Shown: positions 33,984 to 43,939, counted from the first letter of the stretch. The stretch: 64,000 nucleotides of DNA from Brevibacterium yomogidense (GCF_900163715.1 NZ_FWFF01000020.1:62001-126000); one strand, 5' to 3'. Program-made: numbers and translations. Notes: generated from the sequence alone by a model not told the origin.

Positions 33984-36668
33984 GTGACGACTATGACGAC
34001 CAACCTGACCAGGGACGAAGCCGAAGCCCGCAGCGCGCTGCTCACCGTCGAGCACTACGCCGTCGACCTCGACCTCTCCGGCGCCGCTGACCCCCGGGTC
34101 GCGACGTTCGGCAGCCGCACGACCGTGGACATGACCGCCCGCGCGGACGGCTCCACGTTCATCGACCTCATCGCCCCGTCCGTGCGGGCGGTGTCGATCA
34201 ACGGGACGGCGCTCGACCCCGCCGAGGCCTTCGACGGCTCCCGCATCCGCTTCCCCGTCCAGCAGGGGGCGAACCGGCTGATCGTCCTGGCCGATGCCGC
34301 CTACTCCCGGTCCGGCGAGGGGATGCACCGGTTCGTCGACCCCGCCGACGGGCTCACCTACCTCTACACCCAGTACGAGCCCACGGACGCCCGCCGCGTC
34401 GCCGCCGTCTTCGACCAGCCCGACCTCAAGGCCGCGTACACCTTCCAGGTGCTGGCGCCCGCCGCGTGGACGGTGCTCAGCAACACCGCCGCGGACACAG
34501 TGACAGACCTGTCCGCCGAGGCCGCGGGCACCCGCCCGGACCACGGCGCGGTCCGCATGCACCGGTTCGCCCGCACCCTGCCGATGTCCTCCTACCTCAC
34601 GTGCGTGTGCGCTGGACCCTATGCGGCGGCGACCCGCGAGCACCGCGTCGCTCGGACGGGTGAGGTCATTCCGCTGGGCGTCCACGTCCGGAAGTCGCTC
34701 GCCCCGTATGTCGATGCGGAGGACATCCTGCGCGTCACGGGGCAGGGCCTGGACTTCTTCCACAGCATCTTCCGCACCGCGTACCCGTGGGGGAAGTACG
34801 ACCAGATCTTCGTGCCGGAGTACAACCTCGGCGCGATGGAGAACCCCGGCCTCGTGACGTTCACGGACCACTACATCCACCGCGATCGCGCCACCCGCGC
34901 AGATCGCGAGGCCCGCGCGAACACGATCCTCCACGAGATGGCGCACATGTGGTTCGGCGACCTCGTCACGATGACGTGGTGGGACGATCTGTGGCTCAAG
35001 GAATCGTTCGCGGACTACATGGGCGGCCACGCGCTGGCCTCTGCCACGGAGTACTCCGACGGCTGGGTGAGCTTCGCACTCCGTCGCAAGGACTGGGCCT
35101 ACCGCCAGGACCAGCACCCCACGTCGCATCCGATCGTCGCGGACATCCCGGACGTCGAGGCCGCGAAGCTGAACTTCGACGGCATCACGTACGCGAAGGG
35201 GGCGTCCGTCCTCAAGGCACTCGTCGAGTACGTCGGCGAGGAGGCGTTCCTCTCCGGTTCGAACGCGTACTTCGACGCGCACGCCTACGGCAACGCGCGC
35301 CTGGAGGACTTCCTGAGCGCACTCGATGAGGCTGCGCCGGACCGCGATGTCCGCGCGTGGGCGGCTGCCTGGCTGCAGACCCGCGGCACGTCCGAGCTCC
35401 GCCTGGAGATCGCGGACCAGGAGGGGACGATCACCTCCGCGCGGCTTATCCAGCGCGACGGCTTCGCCCCCGAGGGTGAGCCGGGCGTCCTGCGCCCGCA
35501 CCGTCTCACCCTCGCAGCGTTCGAGGAGGGCACGGGAGGCGACGACGGCCTCGGCGGCGGTCTTCGCCTCACGCAGACGTGGGATGTCGAGGTGACCGGT
35601 GCGTCGACCGACCTGCCCCAGCTCGTCGGGCGTGCACGGCCGGCGCTGCTCCTGCTCAATCACGGCGACCAGGACTACGCGAAGGTACGTCTGGACGAGG
35701 TCTCCGAGCAGACGGCGATGAGCCGCACGGCAGACCTCGAGCCCCTGGACCGGGCGATCGTCATCTCCGCGTTCGCGAACGCAGTGCGCGACGGCGTCAT
35801 GCCCGTCCCCACGTACCTCCAGGCGGCCACGGGCCTGCTCATGACGGAGGAGCACCCCGGGATCCTGTCCTCCGTCATGACGACGCTCAGCACCGCGCTC
35901 GATCTGTGGCTGCCCGTCGCAGAACGCGTCGATGCGGTCGCGGCAGTGCTCGATGCCGCACTCGCGGCGATGCAGGCGGAGCCCGCGGGATCGGACCGGC
36001 AGCTGAGCCTCGCGCGGTTCGCCATGGGGATGTGCGCGCGGACAGCGGGCGCTCGCGGATCGGATCGCACGGTGGCCGCGGGGCGCGGATTCGCGTCGCT
36101 CGTGCTGCAGACCCAGCCCGGCGAAGCGCTCCCGGATGTCGCCCCCGGCCTGGTCGTCGACCACGCGCTGCGCTGGATGGCGCTGCGGGCGCTTGTGGTG
36201 CTGGGCTGGGCGGACGTCGAGGACATCGACGCGGAGGCGCAGCTGGACCGCACGGGGTCCGGCGCGGTGAACGCCGCGATGGTCCGCGCTGCCCGTCCCC
36301 TGGCGGTCGCCCGCCGGCGGGCCTGGGACGAGGCCACGCGGGACATTTCGCTGAGCAACGACATGCTGTCGGCTCGGATCGGCGGGCTCAATGCGCCGGT
36401 GCCGCACCCCATGATGGAGGACTGCGTCGACGACTACTTCTCACTGCTCGAGGAGTTCTGGTCGACGCGTCCCATCGAGATCTCCCGCCGCCTGGTCGTC
36501 GGGCTCTACCCCGACTGGTCCTCACGGCCGCGGCGCGTCGCATCGCGTACCGAGGACTGGCTGCGGCAGCACCCCGACGCCCCCGCGGCACAGCGCCGCC
36601 TGCTCATCGAAGCCCTGGACGACCTGCAGCGCGCGATGCGGCTGCGCGGTGAGACCGTGCGCGACTGA
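33984..36668 (+). CDS. pepN: Aminopeptidase N (M1 family)
   Basis: 894 residues. Removes N-terminal amino acids from peptides in the cytoplasm. The exopeptidase motif GAMEN is at about residue 287, the zinc motif HEMAHMWFGDL at about 318 and the third ligand in WLKESFADY 18 residues later. A C-terminal ERAP1-like helical domain follows. GTG at 33984 is chosen (GAGAGGGGAAA about 10 nt before); ATG at 33993 is possible. Length is normal for actinobacterial PepN. Ends before a strong bidirectional hairpin. Confidence 0.96.
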   Translation: MTTMTTNLTRDEAEARSALLTVEHYAVDLDLSGAADPRVATFGSRTTVDMTARADGSTFIDLIAPSVRAVSINGTALDPAEAFDGSRIRFPVQQGANRLIVLADAAYSRSGEGMHRFVDPADGLTYLYTQYEPTDARRVAAVFDQPDLKAAYTFQVLAPAAWTVLSNTAADTVTDLSAEAAGTRPDHGAVRMHRFARTLPMSSYLTCVCAGPYAAATREHRVARTGEVIPLGVHVRKSLAPYVDAEDILRVTGQGLDFFHSIFRTAYPWGKYDQIFVPEYNLGAMENPGLVTFTDHYIHRDRATRADREARANTILHEMAHMWFGDLVTMTWWDDLWLKESFADYMGGHALASATEYSDGWVSFALRRKDWAYRQDQHPTSHPIVADIPDVEAAKLNFDGITYAKGASVLKALVEYVGEEAFLSGSNAYFDAHAYGNARLEDFLSALDEAAPDRDVRAWAAAWLQTRGTSELRLEIADQEGTITSARLIQRDGFAPEGEPGVLRPHRLTLAAFEEGTGGDDGLGGGLRLTQTWDVEVTGASTDLPQLVGRARPALLLLNHGDQDYAKVRLDEVSEQTAMSRTADLEPLDRAIVISAFANAVRDGVMPVPTYLQAATGLLMTEEHPGILSSVMTTLSTALDLWLPVAERVDAVAAVLDAALAAMQAEPAGSDRQLSLARFAMGMCARTAGARGSDRTVAAGRGFASLVLQTQPGEALPDVAPGLVVDHALRWMALRALVVLGWADVEDIDAEAQLDRTGSGAVNAAMVRAARPLAVARRRAWDEATRDISLSNDMLSARIGGLNAPVPHPMMEDCVDDYFSLLEEFWSTRPIEISRRLVVGLYPDWSSRPRRVASRTEDWLRQHPDAPAAQRRLLIEALDDLQRAMRLRGETVRD

Positions 36669-36723
36669 CGGTCGGCGGGCGGTGACTGACGGCGCGTCCG
36701 CGCGGGCGAGTGCAACGAGAACG

Positions 36724-36761
36724 GATGAAGCTCCGACCCCCTGAGGGGCCGGAGCTTCATC
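36724..36761. terminator. Bidirectional terminator, pepN/NlpC
   Basis: 17-bp stem with one mismatch (36724-36740 against 36745-36761) and CTGA loop between convergent genes. Confidence 0.8.
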
Positions 36762-36814
36762 GAGCGGTGAGTGGGTCAGTGGTCTCTGTCAGAGGGCTCT
36801 GACTGAGGTCGCTG

Positions 36815-37894
36815 TCAGAGGACGCGGCGGGACTCGACGTACTGGCCGCCGCTGTCCCAGGACTTCCAGTCGACGACCTCGACGGACTTCGATGCGTTGG
36901 GCGCATGGATCATCTTGCCGTCGCCCACGTACACGCCGACATGGTGCGCGCGTCCCGATCCGCCCGAGGCGAAGAAGAGCAGATCGCCCTTCTCAAGATC
37001 CGACTGCTTCACGGCCTTGCCCTGCTTCTGCTGGTCGCCGGCATCGCGTGCGATGTCGATGCCGTGCGCGCGGAACACCGTGTAGGTGAAGCCCGAGCAG
37101 TCGAAGCCGTAGGGGCTCACGCCGCCCCACAGGTAGCGCAGGCCCTCGAACTGCTCTGCCGTCTCCACGATGTCGGAGCGCGAGGGCTCCGGAACGGTGA
37201 AGTCGTGCTCCGGATCATCGATGCGGACGTCGTCGTAGTCGATCCAGGCGGCGCCGCCACCGGGCAGCGCCACTCGGACGTCGTCCACGTCCTGCGAGAG
37301 GAGCGGCAGTTCGACGTTGATCGTCGCCTCCGGCGTCTCATCGCCCGGCAGATCGGCGTACTGGACGCCTTCGAGGTCTGCGGTGCGGGCGGTGACGACG
37401 GCGGTCGGCTGGTCCTCGCGGAACTCGACGAACCGGTCGTTCTCCACGATCTGCTTCTTCGGCACCCAGCCCGGGTACCCGCGGTCCTCCTTGGGGCTCG
37501 ACTGGTCCGCGACAGCGACCTTCGCCCACTTCCCCTGCACCTCGAGCACAGTCAGCTCTGCACCATAGGGCGCCTGAGTCTGCACGAGGCCGGTGAGTCC
37601 GCGTCGGGTCTCCGTCGACGACAGCGCCTCGTTCCAGGCGTCGAGGTCGACGGGCGCCTGCGTCGCGGGGGAATCGACAGAGCGGGGAGAGTCGGGCGAG
37701 GTCCAGACGGTCGCGGACGTCACATTGACGAACGCCGTGTCGCCCTTCGCGATCTTCCCGCTGGATTCGGCACGCAGGGCAACGCCGTCATCGGCGCCGC
37801 CGGACATGTCCGGGCCGGGACTCGCAAGGGCGGGCTGTGCGATGAGCGCGGTCACGCACAGCCCGAGGACGGGCAGAAGTGCTTTCGCTTTCAC
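36815..37894 (-). CDS. Secreted NlpC/P60 peptidoglycan endopeptidase
   Basis: 359 residues. Sec signal peptide (VKAKALLPVLGLCVTALIAQ, cleavage likely after PALAS), a central SH3-like part, and a C-terminal NlpC/P60 domain with catalytic Cys in PYGFDCSGFTY (about 276), His in HHVGVYVGDGKMI (about 318) and third residue in MIHAPN. Cuts peptide stems of the cell wall during growth or division. GTG at 37894 has AAAAGAGA upstream. Confidence 0.92.
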   Translation of the reverse strand: MKAKALLPVLGLCVTALIAQPALASPGPDMSGGADDGVALRAESSGKIAKGDTAFVNVTSATVWTSPDSPRSVDSPATQAPVDLDAWNEALSSTETRRGLTGLVQTQAPYGAELTVLEVQGKWAKVAVADQSSPKEDRGYPGWVPKKQIVENDRFVEFREDQPTAVVTARTADLEGVQYADLPGDETPEATINVELPLLSQDVDDVRVALPGGGAAWIDYDDVRIDDPEHDFTVPEPSRSDIVETAEQFEGLRYLWGGVSPYGFDCSGFTYTVFRAHGIDIARDAGDQQKQGKAVKQSDLEKGDLLFFASGGSGRAHHVGVYVGDGKMIHAPNASKSVEVVDWKSWDSGGQYVESRRVL

Positions 37895-38014
37895 AGAATT
37901 CTCTTTTCGGTCAGCACCGACCAGACAGCGGTCGGTCATGGTGCATGGGGGAAGACACCGTTTCACCTCCGAGGGTAGCGGCTGGACACCCGCTGAGTAA
38001 ACCGTCCAGCGACC

Positions 38015-39106
38015 TCAGGACCGCTCGAGGCCGAACTCCGCTGCGAGCGCCTCCACCGTCCGCACGCGGGCGGGGACCCTGTCGATCGGGTCGTCCGGGC
38101 CCGCTCCCGCGATCGGCTGGATCATGATCTCGTCCACCCCGAACTCATCGGCGATCCCGCGCAGCCGATCCGCGACCTCGGTGGCCGTTCCCACGGCCCA
38201 GGAGTCCCACATCGATTCGCCGATCCGTCGGTGCCCGTCCGTCATGACGGACTCCACATCGTCTCCGACGAGGCGCTGCGCCTGGAGCTCAGGGCCGATC
38301 CGCAGCTGTCCCATCTGATAGACGAACGGCTGCACGAGGTCCCACGCCTCCTGGGTCGTCGCGCCGACGGCCGCGTTCACCGTCATGAAGGTGCGCGGCT
38401 CCTGGCCGTGCTCCGTCGGCGTGAACGAGTCGCGGTAGAGCTCCATCGCAGCGGAGGCGCCCCGGCCGGCGAAGTGGTTGGCGAAGACGTACGGCAGGCC
38501 GAGCGCCGCAGCGAGCTGTGCCGAATAGCCGCTCGAGCCCAGCAGCCACACCTGCGCCGCCTCATCGACGCGAGGAGTGGCGTGCATGAGGTGCTGCCGG
38601 CCTCCGGGCACGGGGAATGCTGCGCCGGCCGGCGACAGGAGGGCGAGGATGTCGACGATGTGCTGCGGGAACTGCTCGACCGGATCGATCTGCTTCCCGT
38701 CCCGGTCGACGAACCGCCCCTCCCCCAGGTGCCCGCGCATCGCGGCGGACGTGTACGGGTCCGTGCCGGGCGCGCGGCCGATGCCCAGATCGACGCGGTC
38801 TCCGTACACAGCGCTGAGCAGGGAGAACTGCTCTGCAACGGCGAGCGGCGCGTGGTTGGGCAGCATCACTCCGCCGGATCCCAGTCGGATGCGCGAGGTG
38901 TTCTGCCCGAGGTGCATGAGCTCCGTCGCCGGGGTGGTCGAGGCTACTGCGGGCATATTGTGGTGCTCCGCGACCCAGTAGCGGGTGAAGCCCAGCCGGT
39001 CCGCGACCTCGACCAGCTCCTTCGATGCCACGAGGGCCTGGCCGGTCGTCTGGCCCTGTCTGACGGGGATGAGGTCGAGGAGCGAAAGGGCAGGCGTAGT
39101 CGTCAT
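38015..39106 (-). CDS. LLM-class flavin-dependent oxidoreductase
   Basis: 363 residues with a luciferase-like TIM barrel: LSLLDLIPVRQGQTTGQAL near the N-terminus, GFTRYWVAEHHNMPAVAST (about 40-58), RIRLGSGGVMLPNHAPL and DLGIGRAPGTDP. MsnO8-type subgroup; FMN or F420 cofactor cannot be told from sequence. ATG at 39106 fits the family start. Monocistronic, divergent from the BASS transporter. Substrate unknown. Confidence 0.88.
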   Translation of the reverse strand: MTTTPALSLLDLIPVRQGQTTGQALVASKELVEVADRLGFTRYWVAEHHNMPAVASTTPATELMHLGQNTSRIRLGSGGVMLPNHAPLAVAEQFSLLSAVYGDRVDLGIGRAPGTDPYTSAAMRGHLGEGRFVDRDGKQIDPVEQFPQHIVDILALLSPAGAAFPVPGGRQHLMHATPRVDEAAQVWLLGSSGYSAQLAAALGLPYVFANHFAGRGASAAMELYRDSFTPTEHGQEPRTFMTVNAAVGATTQEAWDLVQPFVYQMGQLRIGPELQAQRLVGDDVESVMTDGHRRIGESMWDSWAVGTATEVADRLRGIADEFGVDEIMIQPIAGAGPDDPIDRVPARVRTVEALAAEFGLERS

Positions 39107-39267
39107 GTCCGTGGCAACACCGAGGTGCGCGGGGTTCTTCCCACGCGGCTCGAGTGTCCGGTATCGCCCGCTGGAACAGCCCGCACGCGCTCCGTCCGCT
39201 GCTATAGCCTGTGCGCTTGATGCACGCGCGAGTCGTGCACGCACACAGTCGATGGAGGACATGCACC

Positions 39268-40248
39268 ATGCGGGACGAGCACGCGACGACGCCGACCGAT
39301 CCTGTGGCGGAACGACGGACGGAGCGCAACGCCCGGATCGCCGTGACCATCTTCCCGCTGCTCGTCATTGCAGGCGGACTGATCGGCTTCTTCGGCTCCG
39401 ACTCGATCAGCCCACTGGGGCCGACGATCCCGTGGGGCCTCGGCGTCATCATGTTCTTCATGGGCGTCACGCTCACGCTGCCTGACTTCACCCGCATCGC
39501 GAAGCGCCCCTGGGTCGTCCTGCTGGGCACCGGCAGCCAGTTCATCGTCATGCCGCTGGCCGGCTGGGCCATCGCGCAGGTGCTCGGACTGCCGCCCGCC
39601 CTGGCGATCGGCGTCATCCTGGTCGGCTGCGCTCCGGGCGGGACCGCGTCGAACGTCGTCACCTACCTCGCGAAGGGCGACGTCGCACTGTCCGTCTCCA
39701 TCACGACCGTGTCGACGCTGCTCGCGCCCCTCCTCACACCGGTCCTCACGCTGTGGCTCGCGGGCTCGTACATGGACGTGTCCGCGAGCTCGATGATGGT
39801 CTCGATCGTCCAGACCGTGCTGCTGCCGGTGATCGGCGGCGTCATCGTGCGGGCGCTCTTCTCCCGCCTCATCGATGTCCTGGGACCGATCCTGCCGTGG
39901 CTGTCCACGGTCGCGATCGCCTACGTCGTGGCGGTCGTCGTCGCAGGGTCGGCGGGGTCCCTCCTGCAGGCCGGCGCACTGGTGCTCCTGGCGGTCGTGC
40001 TGCACAACGTCGTCGGACTGGCGCTGGGTTACCTCGCAGCACGGGCCGCGGGCCTGGACGGGGCCGCCCGACGTGCACTGTCGTTCGAGGTCGGTCTGCA
40101 GAACTCCGGGCTCGCATCGTCACTGGCGGCGACCCACTTCCCGACCGAACCCACCGCGGCGCTGCCCGGCGCGGTGTTCTCCGTGTGGCACAACGTGTCC
40201 GGTGCAATCCTCGCGGCGTTCTTCGCCCGTCGTCCGCTGAAGGGCTGA
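39268..40248 (+). CDS. Bile acid:sodium symporter (BASS) family transporter
   Basis: 326 residues, about ten membrane helices. Family motifs GLGVIMFFMGVTLTLPDF (about 55-72), LVGCAPGGTASNVVTYLAKG (about 112-131) and EVGLQNSGLASSLAATHF near the C-terminus, which line the sodium site. ATG at 39268 has TGGAGGA upstream. Such actinobacterial members carry organic anions, often pantoate, pyruvate or sulfonates; substrate not determinable. Confidence 0.9.
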   Translation: MRDEHATTPTDPVAERRTERNARIAVTIFPLLVIAGGLIGFFGSDSISPLGPTIPWGLGVIMFFMGVTLTLPDFTRIAKRPWVVLLGTGSQFIVMPLAGWAIAQVLGLPPALAIGVILVGCAPGGTASNVVTYLAKGDVALSVSITTVSTLLAPLLTPVLTLWLAGSYMDVSASSMMVSIVQTVLLPVIGGVIVRALFSRLIDVLGPILPWLSTVAIAYVVAVVVAGSAGSLLQAGALVLLAVVLHNVVGLALGYLAARAAGLDGAARRALSFEVGLQNSGLASSLAATHFPTEPTAALPGAVFSVWHNVSGAILAAFFARRPLKG

Positions 40249-40286
40249 GGGGCTGCGCCAGACTCAGCGCATGACACAGCGATAGA

Positions 40287-40344
40287 CACCAACTTTCATC
40301 AGACCGCACAGGAAAGAAGTCGTGCGGCCTGATGAAAGCTGGTG
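40287..40344. repeat. Palindromic repeat element, copy 3
   Basis: Arms 40287-40309 and 40322-40344 (21 of 23 complementary) with 12-nt loop AGGAAAGAAGTC. It lies between convergent BASS transporter and gabT genes. Confidence 0.9.
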
Positions 40345-40377
40345 CATACGGCTGCAGCTGGTGCGAAGGCACTGACC

Positions 40378-41742
40378 TCAGCCCAGTGCGTTCGCGAAGC
40401 CCTCCTCGAGCACGTCGAACGCCTCGTTCAGCAGCTCATCGCTGATGGACAGCGGCGGGAGGAAGCGCAGAACGTTCCCGAACGTGCCGGTCACCAGCAC
40501 GAGCACCGCATTCGCAGCAGCATGGTCAGCGATCGCCTTCGCCAGTCCCGGGTTGGGATCGATCGAGTCGCGCTGCACCAGCTCGATGGCCTGCATCGCG
40601 CCCCGACCGCGCACATCGCCGATCTCCGGGTGCTTCGCCTGCAGCGCCTCCACGCGGCGCACCAGGATCTCGCCGATCTCGACGGCCCGCTCGACCAGAC
40701 CGTCCTGCTCATAGGACTCGATGGCACCCAGCGCTGCGGCGACCGCGGCGGGGTTGCCGCCGTACGTGCCGCCCAGACCACCGCCGCCCACCGCGTCCAT
40801 GATTTCCGCGCGACCGGTCACCGCGGCGAGCGGCAACCCGCCCGCGATGCCCTTCGCCGTCGTGACGATGTCCGGCACGATGCCCTCGTGCTCCGACGCG
40901 AACATCCTCCCCGTCCGCGCGAAGCCCGCCTGTACCTCATCCGCGACGAAGACGATGCCGTTCTCACGCGCGTACTCGACGAGCGCGGGCAGGAAGCCCT
41001 CCGCCGGCACGATGAAGCCGCCCTCGCCCTGGATCGGCTCGATGACGATCGCAGCGACGTCGTCCGCCCCGACCTGCTTGTCGATCATGCTGATCACGCG
41101 CTGCGCCGCGTCCTCGCCGGACACCTTCGTGCCCGCTGCCGCGTCATCGCGGTACGGGTACGACATGGGCGCGCGGTAGACCTCGCCCGCGAACGGGCCG
41201 AAGCCCTTCTTGTACGGCGCGACCTTCGAGGTCATCGCCATCGTGAGGTTGGTGCGGCCGTGGTAGGCGTGATCGAACACGACGACGGCGTTGCGCTTCG
41301 TGTGGACGCGCGCGATCTTCACCGCGTTCTCCACCGCTTCCGCGCCGGAATTCAGCAGCACGGTCCGCTTCTCGTGGTCACCGGGGGTCAGACGATTGAG
41401 TGCCTCTGCGACCTCGACGTACGACTCGTACGGGTTCACCATGAAGCACGTGTGGGTGAAGGCGTCGAGCTGCTCCTTCGCGCGCGCCACCACCCGCTCG
41501 TTCGAGTTGCCGACGGTCGTCACCGCGATGCCGGAGCCCAGATCGATGATCTGGTTGCCGTCCGCGTCCTTGAGGATGCCGCCGCCGGCTGCGACGACGT
41601 AGGCGGGCATGCCCGAGGCCACACCGGGGGCGACCGCCTTCTTGCGGCGCTCCTCGATCTCCTGCGACCTGGGCCCGGGGATGGCTGTGACGATCCTGCG
41701 TTCCTGCGGCAGCGAGGGGCCGCCCTTCTCCAGCTGTGTCAT
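40378..41742 (-). CDS. gabT: 4-aminobutyrate aminotransferase
   Basis: 454-residue class III PLP aminotransferase. PLP lysine in DIVTTAKGIAGGLPLAA (about 290), phosphate-binding LLNSGAEAVENAVKIAR (about 130), aspartate in FVADEVQAGFARTG. Converts GABA and 2-oxoglutarate to succinic semialdehyde and glutamate. No gabD is adjacent. ATG at 41742 lies 6 nt after TAGGTT. The nearest neighbours (ygfZ, transporter) do not add pathway context. Confidence 0.92.
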   Translation of the reverse strand: MTQLEKGGPSLPQERRIVTAIPGPRSQEIEERRKKAVAPGVASGMPAYVVAAGGGILKDADGNQIIDLGSGIAVTTVGNSNERVVARAKEQLDAFTHTCFMVNPYESYVEVAEALNRLTPGDHEKRTVLLNSGAEAVENAVKIARVHTKRNAVVVFDHAYHGRTNLTMAMTSKVAPYKKGFGPFAGEVYRAPMSYPYRDDAAAGTKVSGEDAAQRVISMIDKQVGADDVAAIVIEPIQGEGGFIVPAEGFLPALVEYARENGIVFVADEVQAGFARTGRMFASEHEGIVPDIVTTAKGIAGGLPLAAVTGRAEIMDAVGGGGLGGTYGGNPAAVAAALGAIESYEQDGLVERAVEIGEILVRRVEALQAKHPEIGDVRGRGAMQAIELVQRDSIDPNPGLAKAIADHAAANAVLVLVTGTFGNVLRFLPPLSISDELLNEAFDVLEEGFANALG

Positions 41743-41748
41743 AGGACG

Positions 41749-41754
41749 AACCTA
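41749..41754 (-). promoter_or_regulatory. -10 box (TAGGTT), leaderless type, gabT
   Basis: TAGGTT on the minus strand, 6 nt before ATG at 41742. Confidence 0.45.
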
Positions 41755-41838
41755 TCCCCCGCCGAGGCCCCTGTCACCACTTCCCGGCCGCCGGCTCCCG
41801 CCGCCCACGGCTGACCGGCAGGACCCCACCTGCCGCTG

Positions 41839-41937
41839 GTCCGAGACGCCGTTGGGCAGAGACGGTGCCGGTCTGAGACGACGTCTGTCAGAAACCGTGC
41901 CGGTCAGAGACGACGTTGGTCGACGACGGGGTTCCGC
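41839..41937. repeat. Degenerate ~32-bp tandem repeat at ygfZ 3' end
   Basis: Three units: 41839-41870, 41871-41902 and about 41903-41937, each built on GTCNGAGACGACGTTGGTC followed by GACGGTGCCG-like sequence. The third unit holds the last codons and stop of ygfZ; the first two lie beyond it. Confidence 0.8.
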
Positions 41938-43106
41938 TGGACGCGCGGTCCCGACGGCTCCCTCTTCGACACGACGATCTGGTCCTGCGCGGCGACGACC
42001 AGTTCCTCCGGTCCCGTGGGCTCGGACTGGCCCTCAGTGCCAGCCGTCCCCTCAGCTTCCCCCGCCGGCTGCCCTTCGGCACCCTTCACCACGACGTGCA
42101 GCTGGGCCTCCGGGTCCACGCTGCGCTTGATGACGGCCAGGGCGACGGGTCCCAGCTCCCAGTGGAGCGCCGATGTCGTCACTGAGCCCACGGACCGCAT
42201 CTGGCCGCGGACCTCGGCCCGGACCTCGGCGCCGGATTCCGGCACGATGTGGCCCGACCCGTCGAGGTGGAGGAACACGATCCGGCGGGGCGGCTGGCCC
42301 AGGTTGTGCACCCGGGCGACGGCCTCCTGCCCGCGGTAGCAGCCCTTCGCGAGGTGGACCGCGGTCCGCAGCACGTCGAGCTCTCCCACGAGCGCGCGGT
42401 GGTCGACCTCCGGTGCGGCAGGGCGCCAGGCCTCCACCCGCAGCGCGTCCCACGCGTCGCGGCCGGCGACTGCCAGGCCGTCGTGCTGCCACTCGCGCAG
42501 CACGGCGCGGTCGACGACGGCGATGCGGAAGTCGATGTCAGCACCGGGGTGATCCTCGGAGGCGACCCGCGCACCCAGGTCGACCGCGGCGTAGGAGGTG
42601 GACCCCGCCCCGATCGCCGGCCAGGGGTCGTTCCACACGATCGCAGTGGCGAGGTCCTCCGGCGGTGCGCCGATGAAGCCCACGGCCTGATAGGAGTCGG
42701 TCACATCGATGATCTCGACGCGCATCATGAACCGCATGCGGTCGAGGAAGTCGATCGCCTCGTCGGTGCGGACGTCGGAGAGCGCCCAAAGGACCTCGCC
42801 GTCGTCGATCAGCCGCAGCCACCCCTCGATGTGCCCGGTGGGCGAGAGCACGAGGGTCTCCGTCGAGACGTGCGGCGCGAGCGCATCGACCTTCTGCGTC
42901 GTCAGCGTGTTGAGGAAGGTCAGGCGGTCCGCCCCCTCGAAGCGGAAGACGCGCGTCGCGGACAGGTCCGCCAGCGCAGTCCCATCCGCCAGCTGCCGCT
43001 GCTCGCGCAGGGGCATCCCGAAGTGCGCGACCTCGCCCGCGTGCTCCTCCATGCCGAAGACGGCGGAGGACCGCGGGAATATCAGAGAATTCTTGGGTGT
43101 GGTCAT
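41904..43106 (-). CDS. ygfZ: Folate-binding protein YgfZ (Fe-S cluster assembly, GcvT-like)
   Basis: 400 residues. Tetrahydrofolate-binding helper for certain iron-sulfur proteins. The diagnostic motif KGCYRGQEAVARV is at about residue 243. An N-terminal GcvT-like domain (RVFRFEGADRLTFLNTLTTQ) precedes it. A low-complexity Glu/Gly/Thr/Pro insert (about 335-360) lies near the C-terminus, and the last residues are within a tandem repeat. ATG at 43106 has AAGGAG at 8-nt spacing. Confidence 0.93.
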   Translation of the reverse strand: MTTPKNSLIFPRSSAVFGMEEHAGEVAHFGMPLREQRQLADGTALADLSATRVFRFEGADRLTFLNTLTTQKVDALAPHVSTETLVLSPTGHIEGWLRLIDDGEVLWALSDVRTDEAIDFLDRMRFMMRVEIIDVTDSYQAVGFIGAPPEDLATAIVWNDPWPAIGAGSTSYAAVDLGARVASEDHPGADIDFRIAVVDRAVLREWQHDGLAVAGRDAWDALRVEAWRPAAPEVDHRALVGELDVLRTAVHLAKGCYRGQEAVARVHNLGQPPRRIVFLHLDGSGHIVPESGAEVRAEVRGQMRSVGSVTTSALHWELGPVALAVIKRSVDPEAQLHVVVKGAEGQPAGEAEGTAGTEGQSEPTGPEELVVAAQDQIVVSKREPSGPRVQRNPVVDQRRL

Positions 43107-43144
43107 TGTGCGGCTCCTTCGTCGTGGCGGCGAGGTCCGCCCGT

Positions 43145-43939
43145 TCATCCGATGATGTCGCGGAGGGCGTCCTCGAGCCCTGACACTTCATCCCTCATGT
43201 CATCGACCAGCTGGTTCAGCAGGTCTCCCCCTGAGTCCAATGCCCCGAGCACCGGTCCGTATTCCGACGCGTCGTCGCACGCCCCGCGCACCGCGGTGCG
43301 GAAGTCGTCGATCGGCTGGGAGACGGAGTCCATGACGCCGGTCAGATCGATCGCGTCGAGGGTGTCCGCACCGGCGCACAGCGAGTCGAGCGCGTCCGCG
43401 CCCTGCGTCGCGATGTCGCCGATCGAGCTGAACGAATCTCCCCATCCCACCGACGCGGGGTTCCGCAGCGAGCCCGTCTCCAGGTCGACGACTGTGGCGA
43501 CGTCGATGAGCGTGGGCGCGGCCTCCTCGACCAGCGTGTCCGCGACGGTGAGCGCTTCATCTGCGGCCGCGAGATCATCGCGCAGACCCGGGATCCAGCC
43601 CAGCTGGGGCATCGGGAAGGCGGCGAACTCCTCCTGCGCGTCATCCAGGGCGGTCCGCACGGCGGCGAGTTCCGCCTCGGCGGTGGTGGGATCGGTGAGG
43701 AGTGTCTCGAAGAGCGTCTCGGAGCTGTCCGTGGCCGCATCCAGGGCGGTCGACAGGCGGTCGACCCGATTCATCACGGTGACCGCGCACGCTGCGGCGA
43801 CCAGTCCCAGCGTGAGGACGATGATCCCCGCCGACACGACCAGGCCGGGCCAGCGGCGACGGCGGTCGGCCGGACGAGGGGCGGTGCCCGCGGGAGAGCC
43901 GGACCCGGCAGACCCCAGCACGGCGGTCGGCTCGTTCAC
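43145..43939 (-). CDS. Hypothetical membrane-anchored envelope protein
   Basis: 264 residues. A basic segment (PRPADRRRRWPG) precedes one transmembrane helix (about 33-55); the rest is an acidic, largely alpha-helical extracytoplasmic domain without cysteine pairs (two Cys only, CAGAD and ACDDA). Tape-like Asp/Ala/Leu pattern suggests helical bundles. No family recognised. GTG at 43939 lacks a good ribosome site. 38 bases upstream of ygfZ on the same strand, so probably co-transcribed. Confidence 0.72.
   Translation of the reverse strand: MNEPTAVLGSAGSGSPAGTAPRPADRRRRWPGLVVSAGIIVLTLGLVAAACAVTVMNRVDRLSTALDAATDSSETLFETLLTDPTTAEAELAAVRTALDDAQEEFAAFPMPQLGWIPGLRDDLAAADEALTVADTLVEEAAPTLIDVATVVDLETGSLRNPASVGWGDSFSSIGDIATQGADALDSLCAGADTLDAIDLTGVMDSVSQPIDDFRTAVRGACDDASEYGPVLGALDSGGDLLNQLVDDMRDEVSGLEDALRDIIG

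Noticed and set aside
33720..36407. 895-codon minus-strand frame opposite pepN
   Set aside because: Arg/Gly-rich shadow of the pepN coding sequence, without any family motif.
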